This document shows, one piece after another, positions 41,223 through 47,845 of a stretch of 64,000 nucleotides of DNA. The notes beneath the pieces are model-generated. The model did not search any database. It worked only from the letters and a program-made list of their open reading frames with translations, and had not been told where the DNA came from. Position numbers and translations under genes: made by a program. The stretch is from CAIXOA01 sp041653635 (lineage in GTDB: Archaea > Micrarchaeota > Micrarchaeia > Anstonellales > Bilamarchaeaceae): assembly GCA_041653635.1 (NCBI GenBank), contig JBAZFC010000001.1:310001-374000 (forward strand). The letters run 5' to 3'. How positions within the stretch are numbered: position 1 is the first letter of the stretch; the number at the start of each line of letters is the position of its first letter.

Positions 41223-41745
41223 ATTTGAGCAGCGGAATGAGTTCATGGTCTTTTTCTGCCCAGATTATGAAGCCATGGCCTTCCATGAGGATTATTTTGC
41301 CTTCTTTTGCCTTTGAGGAAACCGCATTTGCAAGCTCAGGCGAGCCGTATGGAAGCTTTGGGACGAAAGGTAAGGAAGGTTTCCTTGAGAGCAAGGAATC
41401 GCCGTGGAAGTGCAGGATTGCAGATGCGGGTACGGAGCGGTAGATAAAGTGGTGCATGAAGGACTCGGAGGAGGGGAGGGCTCCGGAATAGGAAAGGGAG
41501 AAATCGCTTTCGTTGACGGAAGCCACATATGCGAGGTCCTCCTTCTTCAGGAGGGTGAGCTTGGAACCGGTGCCTTTTATCACAAACCCTTTTCCGCAGA
41601 GGACGCTGAGGTTGCCCTCGTTCGCGGATGGGGAAAGGAGACCCTTAAGGGTTGCATCCATGGCGAGGAGGCGGGAGGCGCATGCGCCTGGGACTCCACC
41701 CGGGACTTTTATAGCCCGGAACTTCACGCCTTCATACTTTTCCAT
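41212..41745 (-). CDS. class II (zinc) aldolase, FucA/MtnB-like
   Basis: 177 residues. Catalytic and metal features: SANEGNLSV near residue 40, Glu in PSSESFMHHFIY (near residue 95), zinc-ligand pair in LHFHGDSLL, and a third His in MEGHGFIIWA near residue 155. Family members cleave or dehydrate sugar-1-phosphates. It overlaps mtnA by 22 nt, so the pair may run 5'-deoxyribose or methylthioribose salvage: MtnA isomerises the 1-phosphate and this enzyme cleaves the ketose to DHAP and an aldehyde. That pathway is inferred from the pairing. Confidence 0.8.
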   Translation of the reverse strand: MEKYEGVKFRAIKVPGGVPGACASRLLAMDATLKGLLSPSANEGNLSVLCGKGFVIKGTGSKLTLLKKEDLAYVASVNESDFSLSYSGALPSSESFMHHFIYRSVPASAILHFHGDSLLSRKPSLPFVPKLPYGSPELANAVSSKAKEGKIILMEGHGFIIWAEKDHELIPLLKSIL

Positions 41746-42695
41746 AGGGCATCCGGGCTCCGGAATATTCCATTCTCGGTTATATGTGCGGTGACCAGGC
41801 GGGAGGGTGTGACGTCAAAGGCGGGGTTGAGGGCACGGGTGCCTTTCGCATAGATGTGCCTGCCGCCGATTTCAAGCACCTCTTTTTCGTCCCTGTGCTC
41901 TATCCGAATTGAGTTTCCGGATTTTAGGCGGGAGTCAAGAGTGGAGGAGGGGGCGGCGACGTAAAAGGGAATTTTGTGCGCATGCGCAAGCACTGCCAAA
42001 TCGTAGGTGCCGACTTTGTTTGCGAAATCTCCGTTCCGGCATATGCGGTCCGCGCCGAGGATTACCAAATCAACCTCGCCCCTTGACATGAGGGAGGCCG
42101 CGGCGGAATCCACTACGACCCTATGTAGGATGTGCATCTTTTTGAGCTCCCAGGAGGTGAGCGCGCCCTGGAAGCGGGGGCGGGTTTCCTTCACCCACAC
42201 GAAGGGTTTTTTTCCGGATTTGTGCGCAGCCGCGATTACGCCTAGGGCGGTGCCGTATTTTCCAACTGCGAGCGGGCCGGTATTGCAGTGGGTAAGGACT
42301 TTTGCGCCCTTTCCTATCAGCTTCTTCCCGTGTATGCCCAGCCTCCTGCATTTTTCATAGACGGATTTTTCCCATTCCCTCGCGAGGGGGAGGGGGGGTT
42401 TGCGCGCGTAGTTTGCGCGCATGAAGCGAAGGGCGTTGGCGAGGTCCACCGCGGTGGGGCGGGAGGCGAGGAGGGAATCAAATGCCTGGTTTTCCTTGCC
42501 TGCGGTGGCGCCGAGCGCGTAGCCGTAGGCAGCGGCTACGGAAATGGCTGGGGCGCCGCGGACCACCATATTCTTTATCGCGGCGGAAACCTGTGCATAG
42601 GTCTTGCATTTTACCTGCTCTTCTTTGTAGGGGAGCTTCCTCTGGTCAAGGAGAAATAAGGCGTTGTTGCGGAACGAGATGATTTCCATGGTCAT
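41724..42695 (-). CDS. mtnA: methylthioribose-1-phosphate isomerase (MtnA / eIF2B-like)
   Basis: 323 residues from ATG 42695, which overlaps the stop of the upstream gene (ATGA); the longer frame adds 92 residues on top of that gene and is rejected. MtnA features: TYAQVSAAIKNMVVRGAPAI at the N-terminus, active-site Cys in LTHCNTGPLA (near residue 136), catalytic Asp in ILGADRICRNGDFANKVGTY (near residue 214), and PFYVAAPSSTLD. It converts aldose-1-phosphate to ketose-1-phosphate. Archaeal ribose-1,5-bisphosphate isomerases are close relatives, so the substrate is not certain. Confidence 0.86.
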   Translation of the reverse strand: MTMEIISFRNNALFLLDQRKLPYKEEQVKCKTYAQVSAAIKNMVVRGAPAISVAAAYGYALGATAGKENQAFDSLLASRPTAVDLANALRFMRANYARKPPLPLAREWEKSVYEKCRRLGIHGKKLIGKGAKVLTHCNTGPLAVGKYGTALGVIAAAHKSGKKPFVWVKETRPRFQGALTSWELKKMHILHRVVVDSAAASLMSRGEVDLVILGADRICRNGDFANKVGTYDLAVLAHAHKIPFYVAAPSSTLDSRLKSGNSIRIEHRDEKEVLEIGGRHIYAKGTRALNPAFDVTPSRLVTAHITENGIFRSPDALWKSMKA

Positions 42696-44053
42696 GCGCC
42701 CGGTTTTATGAATTCCGCAAATTCGGGATGCACTTTCCTCAATTCTTCCAGCATTTCCGAAGCCAATTCGCGGATGGTGAAGTGGGCGAATGGCGCGCTC
42801 CTTAATCTTATGAACGTGGCGAGCTCGCGCAGGTTCATGGTCGCGAGGACGCGGCGGTAGTGCGCATTGGTGGCGATGTAGCCAGCTGCGAAGGGATGAG
42901 TGGCTTCTATTCTTTGGAAGCATTCGGCGCTCTCCTTCATCGCCTCTGCGAATTCCTTTTTCATGCCGCATTTTTCAATGTCTTCGGGAACCCTGTAGCC
43001 GAGGGAAATGGTGGGCTCCTGGGCGCTTATAGTCATCATGCGGTGGCGCTTGAACTCGTAATAGGCGCCCTGGTCCATGAGCAGGTCAAAGGTGTAGGTT
43101 ATGTGCTCCAGTTCGCGGATGGGCTTGAGGCCTTCCGGGAAGCGGGAGGAGATGGATTTGAACAGCTCCATCGCGCTGGAGGGCTTGGATGATTTAATGT
43201 GGGCTAGTGCATCCTCAAATGAGAGGCCGCTCCACCTATATAAGATGGAAGCGGAGAGGGATTCCAATGCATTTTTGTCGTAGTGGATAAGATGGACGCG
43301 CCTGCTGCCTACGGGCGAGGAGAACTGATGGAATTGCTTGTGGGTTTCATTCTGGAAATCAACTAATGCAGGGTTTTCCTCCGCCCTCCTGAGGAGTGTG
43401 GGGAAGACCTGGGCGCCTGCGCTGCGGAGCATGGTTCCGGCTTTTCGCACTTCCGCGAGCGGGCTGGAAAGCATCTTTATGAGCGCGTATTCAAGGACGC
43501 GCGCGTTCATGGTTATGCCGACGTTGGCGAGCGTGGAGTTGGGGAGGAGGAAGCGGGCGGAATCCATCGCCATTGTTTTCAATTTTATTTCGTGTGCTTT
43601 TTCTTTTCCGGGCTCTGGCTTTGAGCTGGAGGAATAGAAATCAACAAGAGCGGAAATGGAGCGACCGTAGGTTGTGAAGAGGGAGGAGAGCGCATCCTCA
43701 TAACCGCGCTGGAGGGGCGTTCCCTTTATTTCTTCTGGGAGATGGGTGTGCGACTTGTCCAGCTGCTGGTAGCGGGTGGATTTTTCCGTATAAGAACCGA
43801 GGCGGTTGGACTCTATGCATTCAACCGCAAGGCGGGAGATGTCCTCCGCGGCGAGGTGCGCGACCGCATGCTCGGCGACGCTGGAGTGGCCGTAGCCCAC
43901 CACCCATTTCTCATGGAATTTGGATGAGGATTCGGCGCTCAGCTCCGCGGCTATTTTATCAAAGGGCTCCGGGGAGCGGCTGGTCTTGGCGAACGCGACG
44001 GCTGCAACCTCTTCGGAAATCCCTGTGAGCGGGTATATGCGCATCTCCGGCAT
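42692..44053 (-). CDS. two-domain ThyX-like flavoprotein
   Basis: 453 residues from ATG 44053 (GTG 44062 possible). Two ThyX-type domains: the first has GYGHSSVAEHAVAHLAAEDISRLAVECIESNRLGSYTEKSTRYQ condensed (near residue 58), matching the STRY end of the ThyX motif but lacking RHR; the second has EFKRHRMMTISAQEPT (near residue 330), with the RHR present. Classical ThyX is about 220-250 residues with one motif and makes dTMP using FAD. Such double-length relatives exist in archaea and bacteria, but their activity is uncertain. Coupled with mtnA. Confidence 0.72.
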   Translation of the reverse strand: MPEMRIYPLTGISEEVAAVAFAKTSRSPEPFDKIAAELSAESSSKFHEKWVVGYGHSSVAEHAVAHLAAEDISRLAVECIESNRLGSYTEKSTRYQQLDKSHTHLPEEIKGTPLQRGYEDALSSLFTTYGRSISALVDFYSSSSKPEPGKEKAHEIKLKTMAMDSARFLLPNSTLANVGITMNARVLEYALIKMLSSPLAEVRKAGTMLRSAGAQVFPTLLRRAEENPALVDFQNETHKQFHQFSSPVGSRRVHLIHYDKNALESLSASILYRWSGLSFEDALAHIKSSKPSSAMELFKSISSRFPEGLKPIRELEHITYTFDLLMDQGAYYEFKRHRMMTISAQEPTISLGYRVPEDIEKCGMKKEFAEAMKESAECFQRIEATHPFAAGYIATNAHYRRVLATMNLRELATFIRLRSAPFAHFTIRELASEMLEELRKVHPEFAEFIKPGA

Positions 44054-44058
44054 GTGAA

Positions 44059-44316
44059 TCACTTAAGTGCGAAATCCTTTGCGAATTTTCCAGCGGGAAA
44101 AACCAATCCCGCGGAGCAGCGGACCGGAAGGTCCATCTCGTTCGCGACCTTGAGCGCCTCTGTGAGCGGAAGGAGTACCTTCTTTTCCGGGACGAGGACC
44201 GGGATTTCGCCGAACGCGGTCTTTTCCTTAATCACTACGAAGGGGTGCAGCTGGAGGATTCCGGCGATGCGGATGTGGGCCTCAGCCCTTCCTTTTTTTA
44301 TGAGTTCCTTGTTCAT
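44059..44316 (-). CDS. small unknown protein
   Basis: 85 residues. No membrane segment or zinc pattern; hydrophobic strands (LQLHPFVVIKEKT, IPVLVPEKKVLLPL) alternate with charged helices (MNKELIKKGRAEAHI, EALKVANEMD). The start overlaps the NAD kinase stop (ATGA) and its stop lies 5 nt before the ATG of the ThyX-like gene, so it is firmly inside the operon. A strand-helix ferredoxin-like fold is possible. No family recognised. Confidence 0.6.
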   Translation of the reverse strand: MNKELIKKGRAEAHIRIAGILQLHPFVVIKEKTAFGEIPVLVPEKKVLLPLTEALKVANEMDLPVRCSAGLVFPAGKFAKDFALK

Positions 44317-45011
44317 GGGACCATCGCGAACCTTATTTTGCTCTTGTGCCTTTTTACGGAGACCTTGGCGCCCTCTCTCAACTGGACGAGCTGCTGGCCG
44401 TCTATGAGGAGGTGGGATGGCTGGGGGGAAGAGATTATGATTTCCCTGCGCGCATCCACCACCATCGGGTCAAAGGCGCGATGGAAGGGGGCGATTGGGA
44501 CTATCTCCATCGCATCCAGGGATTCGTCCATCGCCGCGCCGCCTGCGGAATATGCATAGGCGGTTGAGCCGGTGGGGGTGGAGACGATTACGCCGTCGCC
44601 CTCAAAGGAGGCCTGCCTGCCCCCGATTGAAACGGAAAGTTCCAGGATGCCGTGGTCCCTTGAGATTACCACGGCGTCGTTTATCGCGAAGCCTACTTCC
44701 TTGCCTTCTATGCATACGGAGAGGAGGATGCGCTCCTCTGCAACGGGATTTTTCAGGAATGCGGAAAGCTTTTCCTTCCAGTTGTGCTGCATGGAGCGGC
44801 AGATGTGGCTCTTTTCCCCGCCTACCCCGAAGATTGCGCCCTCAAGTTCGTTCTTGTAATAAAGGATGGTGCCGTCGCCGCCAACGGTTATCGTGAGGTC
44901 GGCGCCTTTTTCAACCTCCTGCACCTTCGCGGATTTGAGGAACGCGGAGGCCTCCTTCGCGGTTTTCGCCGCCCAATCCTTGGTTTTGTTGTAGAGTATC
45001 TTTGCCTTCAT
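44313..45011 (-). CDS. nadK: NAD kinase
   Basis: 232 residues from ATG 45011. It phosphorylates NAD to NADP. The signature GGDGT lies near residue 44 (TITVGGDGTIL), followed by FGVGGEKSHICRSM and, in the C-terminal beta domain, GDGVIVSTPTGSTAYAYSAGG (near residue 150) with the conserved Asp and TGSTAY. Slightly short for the family, like other archaeal forms. First gene of the minus-strand operon ending with the aldolase. Confidence 0.9.
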   Translation of the reverse strand: MKAKILYNKTKDWAAKTAKEASAFLKSAKVQEVEKGADLTITVGGDGTILYYKNELEGAIFGVGGEKSHICRSMQHNWKEKLSAFLKNPVAEERILLSVCIEGKEVGFAINDAVVISRDHGILELSVSIGGRQASFEGDGVIVSTPTGSTAYAYSAGGAAMDESLDAMEIVPIAPFHRAFDPMVVDARREIIISSPQPSHLLIDGQQLVQLREGAKVSVKRHKSKIRFAMVP

Positions 45012-45097
45012 TTGATTACCTGCATATTGACGGCGCGCGGGCCGCATGCGCTTATTTGGGAAGTCGGGTTTAAAATAAGTGGGTGGCAAACCGGGGC

Positions 45098-45400
45098 ATG
45101 GCGGATACGGGGGTTGCCTGTGTTGTTGGCGTGCTTGCGCTGCTGCTTCTGCAGGGGTGCGCCCAGAGGGAGTGCTTCAAGCCGTGCCACATAGACCTGT
45201 ACGGGGCGAACGGGTGCGCAGGCACCCCGGACGGCGGGCCGCTGGCATGCACAGAGATGTACGCGGCAGGGGACAAGTGCCTGCAATACCTTTCATGCGA
45301 CGGGTGCAACACCGTGAAGGACCCGAGGTTTGACGCGTGCGTAAGCTGCTTCAGGAGCTGCACCGGGGGTTTTGAGGACTGCGAGGCGAGATGCGGCTGA
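45098..45400 (+). CDS. small Cys-rich lipoprotein-like protein
   Basis: 100 residues from ATG 45098. A TATA box (TTTAAAATAAG) lies about 27 nt upstream of this ATG, so a leaderless start there fits better than GTG 45083. Signal peptide ending LLLLQGC (lipobox-like), then about 75 external residues with 14 Cys, including CKPC-like CFKPC, CDGCNTV, CVSCFRSC and CEARC. Many disulphides are expected. Related in style to the secreted protein at 37187. Function unknown. Confidence 0.65.
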   Translation: MADTGVACVVGVLALLLLQGCAQRECFKPCHIDLYGANGCAGTPDGGPLACTEMYAAGDKCLQYLSCDGCNTVKDPRFDACVSCFRSCTGGFEDCEARCG

Positions 45401-45480
45401 GAGGCGCGGTCTTTTAATTTTCTTCTCTTCGGAATAATGAATACTGCTGTTGAGTAGAGAGCAAGAAAGGGCTTGAGGTT

Positions 45481-45583
45481 TTTGGGCTCCTTTTTGCGCC
45501 GAGCGAACGCTGAGGCGTGAGCGAGGCAACCCAAAGGCAGAACAATCCGAGCCTGGGGCGAGGATTGTGATGACAAAAAGGAG
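45481..45583 (+). ncRNA. candidate pseudoknotted RNA abutting tRNA-Gly(TCC)
   Basis: Three nested or crossing helices can be drawn: TTTGGG (45481-45486) with CCCAAA (45530-45535); ACAATCC (45542-45548) with GGATTGT (45562-45568); and a perfect 10-bp pair CTCCTTTTTG (45487-45496) with CAAAAAGGAG (45574-45583), which crosses the first to form a pseudoknot. A small CGCC/GGCG stem sits inside. The last pair ends one base before the tRNA. No convincing reading frame. It could be a stand-alone RNA, a leader, or a processing signal. Confidence 0.4.
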
Positions 45584-45584
45584 A

Positions 45585-45655
45585 GCGGCCGTAGTCTAGC
45601 GGTAGGATTTTGGCCTTCCAAGCCAACGACCCGGGTTCGAATCCCGGCGGCCGCA
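45585..45655 (+). tRNA. tRNA-Gly(TCC)
   Basis: 71 nt: acceptor GCGGCCG/CGGCCGC, D arm GTCT-AGCGGTA-GGAT, anticodon stem TTGGC/GCCAA with loop CTTCCAA (anticodon TCC), T arm CCGGG-TTCGAAT-CCCGG, discriminator A, no CCA. Body nearly identical to the Gly(GCC) gene except in the anticodon arm. The AT-rich island begins right after its 3' end. Confidence 0.96.
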
Positions 45656-45671
45656 TTTTAGTGGCGAACAA

Positions 45672-46013
45672 TTATTTTTTCTGATTAGAAATGCGCTTTA
45701 TCTCATGTGCAGCTATGCCCCTAACGAATTCGTGAAGGTATACTAACTCTCGAGACTTTCTATTTACCAAATAAGTTTGTGTTTTACCAAATTTCTTATA
45801 TCTCTTAATAAGACCCCAACCTACTAATTTAGGTATTGTTCTATACGCACTAGCCTTACCACGTATACCGCTTGTTTTACATATCTCATTTACATCAAAT
45901 GGATACGGTGGAAGATTCGACACATAACCTAAAACGCGCGACATAACAATTGGATTATCATAGAAGATATCTTCTAGCATGCTATGCGCCGCAGATCCAT
46001 CAATCCTTCTCAT
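45672..46013 (-). CDS. winged-helix DNA-binding protein in AT-rich island
   Basis: 113 residues, AT-rich coding sequence unlike its neighbours. Helix-turn-helix/wing layout: PYPFDVNEICKTSGIRGKASAYRTIPKLVGWGLIKRYKKFGKTQTYLVN condensed (residues 36-85), where the recognition helix is around ASAYRTIPKLV and the wing around KFGKTQTY. No ligand or metal domain. It ends 16 nt from the 3' end of tRNA-Gly(TCC), a usual place for integrated elements, and is a plausible regulator left from one. Confidence 0.6.
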   Translation of the reverse strand: MRRIDGSAAHSMLEDIFYDNPIVMSRVLGYVSNLPPYPFDVNEICKTSGIRGKASAYRTIPKLVGWGLIKRYKKFGKTQTYLVNRKSRELVYLHEFVRGIAAHEIKRISNQKK

Positions 46014-46079
46014 ATCATCACAATACTACTCAACTAACTTACCTACCAAAGACATTTGTATATTGCCTACATAAAAAAA

Positions 46080-46094
46080 ATGGGGCGGGGGAAA
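46080..46094 (+). repeat. 15-bp direct repeat, copy 1
   Basis: ATGGGGCGGGGGAAA, identical to 46364-46378, 284 nt apart. The only GC-rich words in the AT-rich spacer, which makes chance identity unlikely. Confidence 0.6.
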
Positions 46095-46363
46095 TTTCAT
46101 ATCACTTATATATACCAATATATTTTTAAACATATCCAGATAGAAAAATCTGGAAGTTCTATAGATAATAAGAATTATTTGATTATAAATATTTTAAAAT
46201 TTTTGTATTTCTATTAAAATTTTGATATTTCGACCTGCTCAGGGATAAATTCAATTCTAAATAATCAATAAAACGAGTTTAGGAGATTTCACACATAGAT
46301 ATAAAAAGGAAGTAATTGTATATTGGAGCAGGTCCTCCCCAAAGAGGATACTGTGGAAGAAAG

Positions 46364-46378
46364 ATGGGGCGGGGGAAA
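46364..46378 (+). repeat. 15-bp direct repeat, copy 2
   Basis: Second copy of ATGGGGCGGGGGAAA, located 39 nt before the start of the downstream wHTH-like gene. It could be an operator pair with copy 1 or a boundary of an inserted segment. Confidence 0.6.
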
Positions 46379-46416
46379 CACCCATTTGTTCTCCCACGAC
46401 GAGGGAAAACCATGAA

Positions 46417-46716
46417 ATGACCGATAGAAACTATATCCGAACAGATGGGTGGTATATATGCGGATTACTGTACGACCGGAGAGCAACGTCTCCGGGGAGT
46501 GCGGTTAAATTCGAAGACTTCGTCAGACAAGCGAGCCGGACGGGATACGAGCCCGGATTTCGCGAATCTGTAAGAAGATTAATCCGTAAAGGGGTTATTG
46601 CCCAGTTCAGAAAAGGCAATGCCCTGTGGATATACCTAAACTTGAAGGTCTGGAGGAGGCTCGCTCCTCCATTTTCTTTTTTTGAACGAGTAAATACCCA
46701 TATAAAGATTTTCTAA
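46417..46716 (+). CDS. small wHTH-like protein in AT-rich island, unknown
   Basis: 99 residues. The core VKFEDFVRQASRTGYEPGFRESVRRLIRKGVIAQFRKGNALWIYLN condensed (residues 30-76) has helix-turn-helix-wing character, with RESVRRLIRKG as candidate recognition helix and QFRKGNALWIYL as wing. The N-terminus is aromatic (DGWYICGLLYD). Composition is intermediate between the island and the host. It may regulate together with the divergent wHTH gene at 45672. No family recognised. Confidence 0.5.
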   Translation: MTDRNYIRTDGWYICGLLYDRRATSPGSAVKFEDFVRQASRTGYEPGFRESVRRLIRKGVIAQFRKGNALWIYLNLKVWRRLAPPFSFFERVNTHIKIF

Positions 46717-46747
46717 TAATAGGGAAACGGCTTTTGGGGTAGAATGA

Positions 46748-47845
46748 ATGAACATTCCTAACATCTATAAGGGAGATTACCGGCTCTTGCTCATATTCCC
46801 GCTCATACTCGTAGCTTTATCCATATATTATCTGCCGGACCTGAAGATGGGCGTGGACTTCAGGGGAGGGACGCTCATTACCCTCCACCTGACGAACCAG
46901 CCGGATGCGGCGGCGCTCCAGAGCGAGCTTTTGGCGAACGGGTTTGACGCGAACGTGAAGGTGTACGAGAGCGAGCTGGGCAGGGTTGCCGAAGTGGAGG
47001 TGTCGCAGACCGACCAGATGGTGCGGGCTGAGGCGCTGAAGAAGGAGTTTGCGGGCCAGCTGGAAAAGGTGGCTTTCCTGGAGGCTGATGCGAACGTAAA
47101 CGCTTCAAAGGAGGCGGAATACCGCGCGGAGAGGCGGACGCTGGACGCGATGGCGGACGAGATGTTTGGGCTGGGCGGGCTGAACACCGAGGCGGGGATG
47201 TATGACAACCTGAACAGGCTGCAGGACAAGTTCAATGAGGCATACATGAGGGTGAACGACATACAGACCGCGCAGGTGATGGAGATAGTGGATAATCATG
47301 CGCAGTACAGCAGCAAATCCGCGACGACGGTGAGCCCGGCGCTGAGCACGCATTTCCTGGAGAACGCGGGCAGGGTTGTAATAATGTCGGCGCTGCTCAG
47401 CGTGGCGCTTGTGTTCTTCTTCTTCAGGGCGGTCGTGCCCAGCATAGCGGTGATAACGGGCGCGGCATGCGACGTAATCATAGCGATGGGCGCGATGAGC
47501 TTCTTCGGGATTCCCCTTACTTTGCCTTCATTTGCGGCGCTGCTGATGTTGATAGGGTTCTCGCTGGACACGGACGTGCTGCTCACCACTAGATTGGTGA
47601 AGAGGAGGGGCGACCCGAGGGAGAACGCTTTTGACGCGATGAAGACGGGAATGACGATGAGCTTCTCCGCGATGGTGGCGTTCCTAGTGCTGTTCGCGGT
47701 GTCCATGATAACGCACATTGCTGTGTATTACGAGATTTCGGCGGTCGCGCTGGCGGGGCTGGTGGGCGACGTGTTCGCGACGTGGGGGCTTAACGCAGTG
47801 ATGGTGCTTTACTATAAGGAGCACATGAAGGGAGGTGGCGCCTGA
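46748..47845 (+). CDS. secF: protein-export membrane protein SecF
   Basis: 365 residues with six membrane helices. KMGVDFRGGTLITLHL (first helix end and D-x-RGG motif, near residue 35), a large external domain between helix 1 and 2 longer than in bacteria, and the RND-type core GAACDVIIAMGAMSFFGIPLTLPSFAALLMLIGFSLDTDVLLTTR condensed (near residue 240-285). SecDF uses ion gradients to help pull exported proteins. The stop overlaps the secD start (one base). Confidence 0.93.
   Translation: MNIPNIYKGDYRLLLIFPLILVALSIYYLPDLKMGVDFRGGTLITLHLTNQPDAAALQSELLANGFDANVKVYESELGRVAEVEVSQTDQMVRAEALKKEFAGQLEKVAFLEADANVNASKEAEYRAERRTLDAMADEMFGLGGLNTEAGMYDNLNRLQDKFNEAYMRVNDIQTAQVMEIVDNHAQYSSKSATTVSPALSTHFLENAGRVVIMSALLSVALVFFFFRAVVPSIAVITGAACDVIIAMGAMSFFGIPLTLPSFAALLMLIGFSLDTDVLLTTRLVKRRGDPRENAFDAMKTGMTMSFSAMVAFLVLFAVSMITHIAVYYEISAVALAGLVGDVFATWGLNAVMVLYYKEHMKGGGA

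Larger units (their letters stand above)
46014..46416 (+). other. AT-rich non-coding stretch between two wHTH genes
   Basis: About 400 nt with no gene, strongly AT-rich (for instance long runs of A/T around 46100-46230) against the GC-rich surroundings. It contains two identical 15-bp GC-rich direct repeats (46080 and 46364), a 9-bp inverted repeat GACCTGCTC (46232-46240) / GAGCAGGTC (46326-46334), and a small hairpin TCCTC/GAGGA right after the second arm. Probable promoters and binding sites of an acquired element; no replication or recombination gene remains. Confidence 0.5.

Noticed and set aside
42696..42971. N-terminal extension of mtnA by 92 codons
   Set aside because: It lies on top of the ThyX-like gene in another frame; the ATGA overlap at 42695 gives the family length.
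36376..45655. The two tRNA-Gly genes (near-identical T arms and acceptors) as att sites of a 9-kb element
   Set aside because: Both are full-length tRNAs with different anticodons, and the DNA between is housekeeping (GINS, eL42 operon, NAD kinase) with no integrase.
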